NCBI GenBank assembly: GCA_004213025.1
Contig: SHBC01000058.1
Coordinates: 1-6,723, forward strand
Source of the DNA: SAR116 cluster bacterium
GTDB taxonomy: Bacteria > Pseudomonadota > Alphaproteobacteria > Puniceispirillales > Puniceispirillaceae
Length of the DNA: 6,723 nucleotides
Direction of reading: 5' to 3'
Part shown: positions 1-6,723 of the stretch, one piece after another
Layout of the letters: every line of letters begins with the position of its first letter
How positions within the stretch are numbered: position 1 is the stretch's first letter
Translations under genes and position numbers: made by a program
The notes under the pieces: generated by a model
What the model saw: only the letters and a program-made list of their open reading frames with translations
What the model was told of the DNA's origin: nothing
Database searches by the model: none

Positions 1-73
1 CCGCGAAGCCGCCGAATCGACCCGCCGCGTCCGCAAACTGATGCGCAAGCGGATGGAGCGCGAAGGCTACTAG
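1..73 (+). CDS. rpsU: 30S ribosomal protein bS21, C-terminal end only (partial)
   Basis: Only the last 23 codons are in the window, read from base 2 to the TAG at 71-73; the 5' part lies off the left edge. The tail is very basic (ESTRRVRKLMRKRMEREGY at the C-terminus). It resembles the conserved end of alphaproteobacterial bS21, where a K/R-rich helix of the type AEAxRRxRKLxRKRxQREG follows the core. bS21 is a small protein of the 30S subunit that sits near the anti-Shine-Dalgarno region of 16S rRNA and helps translation initiation. A strong intrinsic terminator follows 23 bases after the stop, as expected for a highly expressed short gene that ends its transcription unit here. The assignment rests on recalled family similarity over a short low-complexity tail, so another basic protein is possible. 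Confidence 0.68.
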   Translation, partial: REAAESTRRVRKLMRKRMEREGY

Positions 74-96
74 GGCCTGACCGACACGATCAACGC

Positions 97-135
97 AAGG
101 CCGCCCTGGACACCCCATGGCGGCTTTTTGTTTTT
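97..135 (+). terminator. Rho-independent terminator after the left-edge gene
   Basis: The arms GCCGCC (100-105) and GGCGGC (119-124) pair perfectly. The stem extends outward through a G-U and two A-T pairs (97-99 with 125-127). After one C/T mismatch it continues inward with TGG (107-109) against CCA (115-117), leaving a 5-base loop. The T-rich tract TTTTTGTTTTT (125-135) begins right at the stem base. This is a textbook intrinsic terminator and should separate the rpsU-like gene from pntAB. Confidence 0.88.
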
Positions 136-136
136 G

Positions 137-339
137 TGTGTCCGGCTCACACCCATTATTTCACCAAAACCCATATTCACGGAATCCGCTTTCCGTCGCC
201 GCGGCGGCAACTGCATTATAGCGTTTAGCGCAAAAATCCATTACCACCTTAGGCCTTGTTTTCAGGTCACATCTCCGGCCAATCTGCAGTATGAACATAT
301 GCGTGCCGCCCTCGGCACGCCAACAGATGGAAAGACGAC
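137..339 (+). promoter_or_regulatory. Intergenic leader region of pntAB
   Basis: About 200 bases without a convincing gene. The only open frame across it begins inside the terminator T-tract and has no family features. It holds several small symmetric elements: GTGTG-N7-CACAC at 136-152, CGGAA-N6-TTCCG at 180-195, the 10-base palindrome CGCCGCGGCG at 197-206, and the strong stem-loop at 301-320. It must contain the pntAB promoter because the preceding terminator is strong. The best sigma-70-like pair I can find is GTCACA (266-271), an 18-base spacer and TATGAA (290-295), with 4 of 6 matches in each box. That would start transcription near 301. This pair is weak and is an inference only. Confidence 0.45.
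301..320 (+). promoter_or_regulatory. Perfect 8-bp stem-loop in the pntA leader
   Basis: GCGTGCCG (301-308) and CGGCACGC (313-320) are exact reverse complements around a 4-base loop, CCCT. The element ends 19 bases before the pntA start codon. No T-run follows, so it is not an intrinsic terminator. Its position fits a structure at the 5' end of the mRNA (stability or translational control) or a DNA operator. Which of these applies cannot be decided from sequence alone. Confidence 0.6.
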
Positions 340-1905
340 ATGAAGGTAGGCTGCCCACGGGAAGTTCTTGATGGCGAAAAGCGCGTCGCAATGACGCCTG
401 ACAGCGTTCGCCAGATCCAGAAACTCGGTTATGACTGCGTGATTGAATCGGGCGCCGGGGTTGCAGCCGGCTTTGCCGACACCGCCTATGAAGAGGCCGG
501 CGCCGCGGTGGTGAAAACCGCGGCATCGCTGTGGAAACAGTCGGATATCGTGGTCAAGGTACGCGGCGTTGCGGCGAAGGAGGAAAAACACCTTCGCACC
601 GACCAGACCGTGATCAGCCTGTTATGGCCTGGCCAGAATGCCGCCCTTCTCGAGACTTTCAGCAAGGCCGGCACCAACGCCGTCGCCATGGATATGGTGC
701 CGCGGATCAGCCGCGCCCAGAAAATGGACGTCTTGTCCTCGATGGCCAATATCGCCGGCTATCGCGCCGTGATCGAGGCCGGCAATCAGTTCGGCCGCTT
801 CTTCACCGGCCAGATCACCGCCGCCGGCAAGGTACCGCCGGCCAAGGTTCTGGTCATCGGCGCCGGTGTGGCCGGGCTTGCCGCCATCGGCACCGCGACA
901 TCGCTTGGTGCAATCGTGCGGGCCTTCGACGTTCGTCCGGAAGTCGCCGAGCAGATCGAATCGATGGGCGCCGATTTCCTGATGCTGGAATTCGGGGAGG
1001 ACGGGTCCGGTGAAGGCGGATATGCCAAGCCCGCCTCGCCGGAATTCATCGAGAAGGAGATGGAGCTGTTCCGCGCGCAGGCGCCGGAGATCGACATCGT
1101 GATCACCACCGCGCTGATCCCCGGCCGGCCGGCGCCGAAATTATGGCCTGCCGAGATGGTCGGGCTGATGAAGCCGGGATCGGTCGTCGTCGATCTGGCA
1201 GCCGAACAGGGCGGCAATTGCGACCTGACCGTGGCCGATGAGGTCGTCACCTCCGAAAACGGCGTCACCATCGTTGGCTACACCGATTTTCCAAGCCGCA
1301 TGGCGGCGCAGAGCTCAACCCTCTATGCCACCAACATCCGGCATATGCTTGACGATCTGACACCTGAGAAGGATGGCCAGATCGCCCTCAATATGGAGGA
1401 TGACGTGATTCGCGGCGCCACCGCCGTGAAGGGGGGCGAGATCACCTATCCGCCACCCGCCCCGAAAGTGCAGGCCATCGGCAAGGCCCCGGCAGCCGAA
1501 AAGCCGGTTGAGCTGACACCCGAGGAAAAGGCGGCACTGGAAATCGCCGAACATCGCCGCAAGGGCCGCCAGCAGATTGGCATGCTGGCCTTTGGCGGTG
1601 CCTTCATGATGCTTGTCGGCGCCTATGCCCCAGCCAGCTTCATGCAGCATTTCATTGTCTTCGCGCTGGCCTGTTTTGTCGGCTTCCAGGTGATCTGGAA
1701 TGTCAGCCACGCGCTCCACACACCGCTGATGGCTGTCACCAACGCCATTTCGGGGATCATCATTCTTGGCGCGCTGCTGCAGATCGGGTCAAGCAACCAG
1801 ATCGTGATGATCCTTGCCAGTGTTTCGGTGCTGATCGCAACCATCAACATTGTTGGTGGTTTCATGGTCACGCGCCGGATGCTGGCGATGTTCCAGAAAA
1901 GCTGA
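340..1905 (+). CDS. pntA: NAD(P)+ transhydrogenase subunit alpha (fused domain I plus membrane helices)
   Basis: Alpha subunit (521 aa) of the inner-membrane proton-translocating transhydrogenase, which transfers hydride from NADH to NADP+ using the proton-motive force. Residues 1 to about 370 form the cytoplasmic NAD(H)-binding domain I. It carries the AlaDH/PNT signature around R122, Q127 and D130 ([19 protein letters not shown] region), and the Rossmann motif GAGVAG at 174-179 with D197 ending the next strand. The mobile-loop tyrosine is Y228, and GYTDFPSR lies at 313-320. A Pro/Ala/Glu/Lys linker (about 371-411) leads to four hydrophobic segments near 412-431, 436-453, 464-483 and 487-509. 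Length and layout match the E. coli-type PntA of about 510 aa, not the split PntAA/PntAB known from Rhodospirillum rubrum. The ATG is preceded by GGAAAG (329-334) at 5 bases, and the protein starts directly in the conserved [12 protein letters not shown] strand. It shares an operon with pntB, 21 bases downstream. Confidence 0.96.
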   Translation: MKVGCPREVLDGEKRVAMTPDSVRQIQKLGYDCVIESGAGVAAGFADTAYEEAGAAVVKTAASLWKQSDIVVKVRGVAAKEEKHLRTDQTVISLLWPGQNAALLETFSKAGTNAVAMDMVPRISRAQKMDVLSSMANIAGYRAVIEAGNQFGRFFTGQITAAGKVPPAKVLVIGAGVAGLAAIGTATSLGAIVRAFDVRPEVAEQIESMGADFLMLEFGEDGSGEGGYAKPASPEFIEKEMELFRAQAPEIDIVITTALIPGRPAPKLWPAEMVGLMKPGSVVVDLAAEQGGNCDLTVADEVVTSENGVTIVGYTDFPSRMAAQSSTLYATNIRHMLDDLTPEKDGQIALNMEDDVIRGATAVKGGEITYPPPAPKVQAIGKAPAAEKPVELTPEEKAALEIAEHRRKGRQQIGMLAFGGAFMMLVGAYAPASFMQHFIVFALACFVGFQVIWNVSHALHTPLMAVTNAISGIIILGALLQIGSSNQIVMILASVSVLIATINIVGGFMVTRRMLAMFQKS

Positions 1906-1926
1906 CCGGCGGAAGGGTGAATTCAG

Positions 1927-3303
1927 ATGAGTTTTAACATCGTTACGGCTGTCTATATTGCAGCCAGCGTCCTTTTCATCCTCTCGCTTGGCGGCCTGTC
2001 GAACCAGGAAAGCGCCAAGCGTGCCGTATGGTACGGGATCGTCGGGATGGCTCTTGCCGTCGGCGCCACCATCTTTGGCCCGCAGGTAACCATATCCGGC
2101 ATGCTGATCCTGATGATCGCTGTCGGCTCGGTGATCGGCCTTGTCGTCGCGCAGCGGGTCGAGATGACCGGCATGCCGCAGCTTGTGGCCGCGCTTCATA
2201 CCTTTGTCGGACTTGCCGCCGTCTTCATCGGCATCAATTCAGACCTCGCCCCGCCAGACGGGCTAGTCGGGGCCGAGAAGATCATCCATGAGGTCGAAAT
2301 CTTCCTTGGCGTCTTCATCGGCGCGGTGACAACCACCGGGTCGGTCATCGCCTTTGGCAAGCTGTCCGGACTCATTGATGGCAAGCCGCTGACGCTTCCC
2401 GGGCGCAACGTCCTGAACCTTGTCGCGGTGCTCGCCTGCGTCTGGCTTGGCGGCATGTATCTGAACCATGCCGGGCCGTGGACGCTGTATCTGATGACCG
2501 CCATCGCGCTGGTCTTCGGGGCGCATCTGGTGCTTGCCATCGGCGGCGCCGACATGCCGGTCGTTGTTTCGATGCTGAATTCCTATTCCGGCTGGGCGGC
2601 CGCGGCGACCGGATTCCTTCTCGGCAATGACCTGCTGATCGTCACCGGCGCGCTGGTCGGCGCATCGGGTGCCATCCTGTCCTACATCATGTGCCGGGCG
2701 ATGAACCGCAACTTCCTGTCGGTGATCCTCGGCGGCTGGGGAACGGCCGTCAGCAGCAGCCAGGAAGTCGAGGGCGAGATGATCGCCACCGACGTCGCCA
2801 GCGTGGCGGCCGACCTGCAGGACGCGCAGGACATCATCATCGTGCCCGGCTATGGCATGGCGGTGGCACAGGCACAGGGCGCGGTGTCCGAGATCACCCG
2901 CCGCCTTCGCGCGCAGGGCAAAACGGTGCGCTTCGCCATCCACCCGGTGGCCGGCCGGCTTCCCGGCCATATGAACGTGCTTCTTGCCGAGGCCAAGGTT
3001 CCCTACGACATCGTTCTGGAAATGGATGAGATCAATCCTGATTTCCCGAATACCGACATGGTGATCATTCTTGGCGCCAACGACATCGTGAACCCGGCCG
3101 CGCAGGACGATCCGGGCAGCCCGATCGCCGGCATGCCGGTTCTCGAGGTGTGGAAGGCACGGCAGGTCATCATTTCCAAGCGTGGCCAGGGCCGCGGCTA
3201 TTCGGGAATCGAGAATCCGCTGTTCTTCAAGGACAATTCACGGATGCTGTATGGCGATGCCAAGGCATCACTCGACCAGATCCTGACAAGCCTCGGCAGC
3301 TGA
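1927..3303 (+). CDS. pntB: NAD(P)+ transhydrogenase subunit beta
   Basis: Beta subunit (458 aa) of the proton-translocating transhydrogenase and partner of the PntA just upstream. Residues 1 to about 260 are the membrane domain II, with roughly nine hydrophobic segments. H91, in the segment [10 protein letters not shown], matches the proton-channel histidine at position 91 of the E. coli subunit. N218 in SMLNSYSGW and D209 in GADMP are also conserved. Residues from about 275 to the end form the NADP(H)-binding domain III. It shows the GYGMAV turn (308-313), the [12 protein letters not shown] segment (339-350), [10 protein letters not shown] (383-392, D386), and the loop K418-R419 expected to hold the 2'-phosphate of NADP. 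That loop reads [10 protein letters not shown] where E. coli has KRSMNTGYAG. The ATG has a good ribosome site, GGAAGG at 1911-1916, 10 bases upstream. The stop lies 7 bases from the stop of the convergent kinase gene. Confidence 0.97.
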   Translation: MSFNIVTAVYIAASVLFILSLGGLSNQESAKRAVWYGIVGMALAVGATIFGPQVTISGMLILMIAVGSVIGLVVAQRVEMTGMPQLVAALHTFVGLAAVFIGINSDLAPPDGLVGAEKIIHEVEIFLGVFIGAVTTTGSVIAFGKLSGLIDGKPLTLPGRNVLNLVAVLACVWLGGMYLNHAGPWTLYLMTAIALVFGAHLVLAIGGADMPVVVSMLNSYSGWAAAATGFLLGNDLLIVTGALVGASGAILSYIMCRAMNRNFLSVILGGWGTAVSSSQEVEGEMIATDVASVAADLQDAQDIIIVPGYGMAVAQAQGAVSEITRRLRAQGKTVRFAIHPVAGRLPGHMNVLLAEAKVPYDIVLEMDEINPDFPNTDMVIILGANDIVNPAAQDDPGSPIAGMPVLEVWKARQVIISKRGQGRGYSGIENPLFFKDNSRMLYGDAKASLDQILTSLGS

Positions 3304-3313
3304 CGTCCCGTCA
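3301..3313. other. Small hairpin spanning the two convergent stop codons
   Basis: TGACG (3301-3305) and CGTCA (3309-3313) pair around a 3-base loop. The left arm contains the pntB stop and the right arm the stop of the minus-strand kinase gene. Only 7 bases separate the two genes. The stem is just 5 bp and there is no T-run on either strand, so it is a poor intrinsic terminator. I see no better terminator at this junction. Confidence 0.3.
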
Positions 3314-4723
3314 GACGCCCTGATTCACCAACGCGTCCGGAATGCCGGCGGCGGTGGCGGCCTCGCGCTGCCGCACGGCCAGCCTGTCGCGGTCGAAATC
3401 ATCGATCAGATCGTGGAACAGGCTGTGCCAGTTCACCTCGGCGCCAAGATGCATGAACACCGAGCCAAGCCCCACCGCCGCCCGGTCCATCAGCACGAAT
3501 TCGCGCGGCGGGCGGATGCCGCCAATACGCTTCAGCTCGCCATGCACCTTGCCGGCAAGCTCGCGCCCGGCCGAACCGTTGCGAAGCTCCTGGATGGGCC
3601 GCACCTTGTCTTCCAGCAAGGGCGCATAGATGAATTCGGCCCACATGTTGAGGACCTCGATGGCCTCCTTGTCGAGGCCGTGGAAGCCCCAGCTTTCATA
3701 GGCATGGACCGCCAGATCGGGGTCATTGTCACGCAGCGCCCTATACAGGTCGATCACCCCGCCGACAAAGGCCGGGCGGAACAGCCTGATTGACCCGAAA
3801 TCCATCAGATTGATCCTGTTGTCCGCATCGAGTGAGTAATTCCCAAGATGCGGGTCGCCATGGATTACGCCGTAATAATAGAACGGCACATACCAGACGC
3901 GGAACATGTTGCGGGCAATCTCGTTGCGGATCTCCTGCGGCGGTTCGGTCTGAAGGAACGGCATGACCCGCGTGCCGTCGAGCCAGCTCATCGTCATCAG
4001 GCGATCGGTCGACAGCTCCGGACGGTAGACCGGCAGCCGTACCGCATCCTCATCGGCCAGCATATGATGATACAGGGCAAGGTTCGTCGCCTCACGCTGG
4101 TAGTCAAGCTCCTCGCGAAGGCGCTCTGACAGCTCGTCATAGATATCGGATGTGGAGATCGCCGAATCGTAACGCTCATACAGCTGGAAGACCAGACGAA
4201 GCTGGCGCAGGTCGGCGTCGATGGCCGACGCCATGTCGGGATATTGAAGCTTCATCGCCAGCTGGTTGCCATCAAGATCGACCGCCCGGTGGACCTGGCC
4301 AAGCGATGCCGCCGACACCGCCTCGCGCGAGAAGGATTGCAGTTTCTGCTGCCAGTCGGGGCCAAGCTCGGCCGCCATGCGGCGGCGCGTGAACAGCCAT
4401 CCCATCGCCGGCGCATCGGCCTGCAGGCTTGCCAGCTCATCGGCATATTCCGGCGGCAGGGCGTCTGGGATGGTCGACAGGATCTGCGCCACCTTCATGA
4501 TCGGGCCCTTCAGTCCGCCAAGCGCATCACGAAGGTCGGCAGCATGTTTCGACCGGTCGATCTGCATGCCAAGATAGCGCTCACCTGCCATGCGTGCGGC
4601 AAGCCCGGTCATCGTCGAGGTCACTTTGGCATAGCGGCGCAGCCTGCCACCGACGCGTCCACTGTCTCGTCTGTCTGGCTGCCGATTGCCCTGTTGATCA
4701 GCCGGCTGGTCACTCGTCGCCAT
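3311..4723 (-). CDS. ABC1/AarF/UbiB (ADCK)-family atypical kinase-like protein
   Basis: A 470-aa member of the ABC1 atypical kinase family, whose bacterial UbiB and mitochondrial COQ8 members support ubiquinone synthesis as ATPase/kinase-like proteins. The family motifs occur in order. The KxGQ-type motif is KVAQ (77-80) with the following LSTIPDALPPEY. The Ala-rich nucleotide loop is SAASLGQVH (137-145), and the VAIK-type lysine is K158 in LAMKLQYP. The ExD/QE motif is E205, D207 and E211 in ELDYQREATN. The catalytic loop is HGDPHLGN (288-295), and the metal-binding DFG is at 308-310. All catalytic residues appear intact. The N-terminus (about 1-35) is polar and basic. Unlike E. coli UbiB (about 546 aa) there are no clear C-terminal membrane helices, so it is predicted soluble or peripheral. 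It is the second gene of an operon: its ATG overlaps the stop of the upstream peptidase gene. The substrate is unknown, and ubiquinone involvement is inferred from family membership only. Confidence 0.9.
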   Translation of the reverse strand: MATSDQPADQQGNRQPDRRDSGRVGGRLRRYAKVTSTMTGLAARMAGERYLGMQIDRSKHAADLRDALGGLKGPIMKVAQILSTIPDALPPEYADELASLQADAPAMGWLFTRRRMAAELGPDWQQKLQSFSREAVSAASLGQVHRAVDLDGNQLAMKLQYPDMASAIDADLRQLRLVFQLYERYDSAISTSDIYDELSERLREELDYQREATNLALYHHMLADEDAVRLPVYRPELSTDRLMTMSWLDGTRVMPFLQTEPPQEIRNEIARNMFRVWYVPFYYYGVIHGDPHLGNYSLDADNRINLMDFGSIRLFRPAFVGGVIDLYRALRDNDPDLAVHAYESWGFHGLDKEAIEVLNMWAEFIYAPLLEDKVRPIQELRNGSAGRELAGKVHGELKRIGGIRPPREFVLMDRAAVGLGSVFMHLGAEVNWHSLFHDLIDDFDRDRLAVRQREAATAAGIPDALVNQGV

Positions 4724-4737
4724 CAGGACAACCCCTC
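4721..4737 (-). promoter_or_regulatory. Overlapping stop/start (TGATG) with ribosome binding site for the kinase gene
   Basis: On the minus strand the peptidase stop TGA (4725-4723) shares its A with the kinase ATG (4723-4721). A good Shine-Dalgarno sequence, GAGGGG (4737-4732), lies 8 bases before that ATG, inside the last codons of the peptidase gene. This fixes the kinase start and suggests the two proteins are made from one mRNA with translational coupling. Confidence 0.8.
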
Positions 4738-6501
4738 AAGTTCATCAATCATGCCTGAAATCATATCCAGCCCCATCGACCAGAAGGCGGGATCGCGGGC
4801 ATCCAGCCCGAACCGTGCCAGCGCGACGTCATAACGCTCGGTGCCACCGGCACACAGCAGATCACGATAGCGGGTGACGAAATCATCCGCCTTGCCAGCC
4901 TCGCGCTCGCCGGCATAGGTCTGCCACAGCGCGTTCACAAGGCAATCGCCGAAAGCATAGGCATAGACATAGAACGGTGTATGGACAAAATGCGGGATAT
5001 AGCCCCAGATCGGCCGGTAGTCATCGCCGGTGCGTACCGCCGGTCCGAGGGCCGCGCGCTGTGTCTCCATCCAGATGTCGGAAATCTCCTCGGCGGTCAG
5101 CTCGGCGTTGCGCCTTGCCTCGTGAAGCCGTGTCTCGAAATTGTGGAAGGCCACCTGCCTGACAACGGTGTTCAGCATATCCTCGACCTTGCCAGCCAGC
5201 AGACGGCGGCGGGTGCCTTTGTCTTCGGCGCTGTCGACAAGCCGCCGGAAGGCCAGCATCTCGGCAAAGACCGAGGCTGTTTCGGCCAGCGTCAGCGGCG
5301 TGTCCGACATCAGATAGCCACGGTCGGCGGCAAGCCGCTGGTGAATGCCGTGCCCCATCTCATGCGCCAGCGTCATCACATCACGCGACTTGCCGGAAAA
5401 ATTCATCAGAATATAGGGATGGGCCGATGGCGTTACCGGATGCGAGAAGGCGCCGGAACTCTTGCCGGCGCGCGGCGCGGCATCGATCCAGTTGCGCTCA
5501 AAGAACGGCGTGGCGAGATCGGCCATCTGCGGATCGAACCCGGCGAATGAGTCCATGACCAGCCGCTGCGCCTCGTCCCAGGTAAAGCTGCTGTCATCAT
5601 CATCGGGAAGCGGTGCGTTGCGATCCCACCAATCAATGGTCTCGCCGCCCATCCATCCGGCCTTCAACCGGTAATAGCGGTGCGCCAGATCGGCATTGCG
5701 CTTGTCAACGGCACTGACCAGCGCGTCGACCACCTCGTCATCGACATCATTGTCCAGATTGCGCGATGCCACCGGCCGTTTGAAGCCGCGCCAGCGATCC
5801 TCGATTTCCTTGTCCTTGGCGATGGTGTTGAGGACAAGCGACAACAGACGCTGGTTTGCCTTCAGGGTCGTCGACAGCGAGGCGCCAGCCTCCCGACGTT
5901 CCTCACCCTCGGTGCTTGCCAATGAATTCAGGATCTCGGCCTCGGTAACCTCGGCACCCTTGAAGGGAAACCGCAGCGCCGCCGCGGTTTCATCGAACAG
6001 CCGCACCCAGGCGCCGCGGCCTGTCGGTGCGCGTTCGGCAAGCATGCGCTCCATGTCAGGGGCGAGTTGATAGGGTGCCATGGCGCGAACCCGGCGAAGC
6101 CACGGCATCCATGCCGCCACCGCCTCTGTCTTGCACAGCTCGTCGATATGCGCCTGCGGCAGCGTCGCCAGTTCAAGCTCGACAAACAGAAGCTCGGCAC
6201 CGATCTCGGCACCTGCCTCGCGGACCGACTGATGGTGGCGAGCAATGTCGGCATCGGTTGTGTTGGCGGCGAATAGCAACTGCGCGTGGCTTGCCACCTT
6301 GCCAAGCGTCTCGAGAATTCGTTCATATTCGGCAATCAGCGTGGCAAGCTGCGGGCCGTCCGCCTCGCCAAGCCGGCCCCGCCAGTCGGCGGCAAGCGAC
6401 TTTGCCGCGTCGCGCGACGCCTCGATATCGGCGGCGATCGCGGCATCCTCGATGGTGCTGTAGAGATCCGTGAGGTCCCAGATGGGGCTGCTGTCTGGCA
6501 T
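4723..6501 (-). CDS. pepF: M3-family zinc oligoendopeptidase, PepF type
   Basis: A cytoplasmic zinc metallopeptidase of family M3 that cleaves short peptides, about 592 aa from the chosen start. The N-terminal motif PIWDLTDLY (6-14) is the usual beginning of PepF proteins. An N-terminal helical domain covers roughly residues 20-190, followed by the M3 catalytic domain. The zinc site is HEMGH at 380-384 (H380, H384, catalytic E381). The probable third ligand is E407 in LAETAS. Downstream, HFVHTPFYVYAYAFG (504-518) supplies the His/Tyr residues that line the active site in this family. There is no signal peptide. The open frame extends 42 codons further, to a TTG at 6627, but that extension has no family features or clear ribosome site. 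The ATG at 6501, preceded by a weak GCGAGA, gives the normal family length. It is first gene of an operon with the ABC1 kinase. Confidence 0.93.
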   Translation of the reverse strand: MPDSSPIWDLTDLYSTIEDAAIAADIEASRDAAKSLAADWRGRLGEADGPQLATLIAEYERILETLGKVASHAQLLFAANTTDADIARHHQSVREAGAEIGAELLFVELELATLPQAHIDELCKTEAVAAWMPWLRRVRAMAPYQLAPDMERMLAERAPTGRGAWVRLFDETAAALRFPFKGAEVTEAEILNSLASTEGEERREAGASLSTTLKANQRLLSLVLNTIAKDKEIEDRWRGFKRPVASRNLDNDVDDEVVDALVSAVDKRNADLAHRYYRLKAGWMGGETIDWWDRNAPLPDDDDSSFTWDEAQRLVMDSFAGFDPQMADLATPFFERNWIDAAPRAGKSSGAFSHPVTPSAHPYILMNFSGKSRDVMTLAHEMGHGIHQRLAADRGYLMSDTPLTLAETASVFAEMLAFRRLVDSAEDKGTRRRLLAGKVEDMLNTVVRQVAFHNFETRLHEARRNAELTAEEISDIWMETQRAALGPAVRTGDDYRPIWGYIPHFVHTPFYVYAYAFGDCLVNALWQTYAGEREAGKADDFVTRYRDLLCAGGTERYDVALARFGLDARDPAFWSMGLDMISGMIDELEGLS

Positions 6502-6723
6502 GTAAAGTCTCGCTGATACTGACCTGGTGACGCCATGCTCGTGACGCACACGTGATATGGGGTTGGCGGCCGCCTGTCGCAAGGCGAAAAAGGGGGATGG
6601 TGCGACGCCAATCCGCATCACTGGCAACGTGAAGCGGTTTGGCCCTTGCCTTCATCGATCTTACCGCATACCATTTAATAGCTCGATACAGTAGGGGGGA
6701 GAGAGCCGCGGCGGTTTTGTCTG
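6502..6723 (-). promoter_or_regulatory. Upstream control region of the pepF-kinase operon
   Basis: 222 bases to the window edge with no supported gene on either strand. A possible minus-strand sigma-70-like promoter is TTGCGA (6582-6577), a 17-base spacer and CATATC (6559-6554). It has 4 and 3 matches of 6, and would give a leader of about 45 bases before the ATG at 6501. Two copies of GTGACGC (plus-strand reading, 6527-6533 and 6541-6547) sit 14 bases apart, just downstream of this candidate. The far end contains a run of six G (6694-6699) and a GC-rich palindrome. The promoter match is weak. Confidence 0.35.
6527..6547. repeat. Tandem GTGACGC direct repeat upstream of pepF
   Basis: GTGACGC occurs exactly at 6527-6533 and again at 6541-6547, a period of 14 bases. 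A related TGCGACGCC lies at 6601-6609. The pair sits 26 to 46 bases upstream of the preferred pepF start. It could be a repressor site, but two 7-base copies can also arise by chance. Confidence 0.3.

Noticed and set aside
136..152. GTGTG-N7-CACAC inverted repeat as an operator
   Set aside because: The 5-bp arms begin right at the end of the terminator T-tract, are short, and match no regulator site I can name with confidence.
197..206. Palindrome CGCCGCGGCG and the nearby CGGAA-N6-TTCCG repeat
   Set aside because: Short GC-rich symmetric words are expected at this base composition, and neither has a T-run or a known operator pattern.
128..343. A 71-residue plus-strand open frame in the pntA leader
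   Set aside because: It starts inside the terminator T-tract, has no ribosome site, shows no family feature and runs into the pntA start.
161..591. Minus-strand open frames overlapping the leader and start of pntA
   Set aside because: They are Arg/Pro/His-rich mirror frames of a GC-rich gene and its upstream region, with no recognisable domain.
2263..2970. A 235-residue minus-strand open frame inside pntB
   Set aside because: It lies wholly opposite a clearly coding, conserved gene. Its composition (His, Arg, Gly, Asp-rich) is typical of an antisense shadow.
4244..4834. A 196-residue plus-strand open frame opposite the kinase and peptidase junction
   Set aside because: It is antisense to two conserved genes, crosses their junction, and has no domain or ribosome site.
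4981..5550. A 189-residue plus-strand open frame opposite pepF
   Set aside because: It lies opposite the zinc-site region of a well-supported peptidase, and its length is explained by high GC content.
6694..6718. G-run followed by a GC palindrome and TTTT as a plus-strand terminator
   Set aside because: The palindrome GCCGCGGC has no loop and the T-run is only four bases, so it does not form a credible terminator within the window.

Overview
The window is GC-rich chromosomal DNA (roughly 60% by eye) carrying ordinary housekeeping genes. The proteins look alphaproteobacterial. The partial gene at the left edge ends like alphaproteobacterial ribosomal protein bS21, and the other genes are a proton-pumping transhydrogenase, an ABC1/UbiB-type kinase and a PepF-type oligopeptidase. 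I see no phage genes, insertion sequence, CRISPR array, tRNA or rRNA, and no sign of horizontal transfer. Assignment to a marine or Rhodospirillales-like lineage would be a guess.

Layout. Bases 1-73 are the 3' end of a plus-strand gene, probably rpsU, closed by a strong intrinsic terminator at 97-135. An intergenic region of about 200 bases follows, with a perfect 8-bp stem-loop at 301-320 just before the next gene. Then come pntA (340-1905) and pntB (1927-3303), a two-gene plus-strand operon for the two subunits of the membrane NAD(P)+ transhydrogenase. PntA is the fused type, with domain I and four membrane helices in one chain. On the minus strand, converging on pntB with only 7 bases between the stop codons, lies a two-gene operon: an M3-family oligoendopeptidase F (about 6501-4723) followed by an ABC1/AarF/UbiB-family atypical kinase (4723-3311). 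Their stop and start codons overlap as TGATG. Bases 6502-6723 hold the upstream control region of that operon.

How the genes work together. PntAB uses the proton-motive force to make NADPH from NADH in the inner membrane. PepF is predicted to break down oligopeptides in the cytoplasm. The kinase-like protein belongs to the family that supports ubiquinone synthesis, but it lacks the C-terminal membrane helices of classical UbiB, so its role is open. The sequence links the peptidase and kinase only by overlap and presumed co-transcription. Nothing links them functionally to PntAB apart from convergence.

I found no undescribed system. The points most worth a second look are the stem-loop in the pntA leader, the pepF-ABC1 overlap, the ABC1 subtype, the fused PntA, and the start-site correction for pepF.
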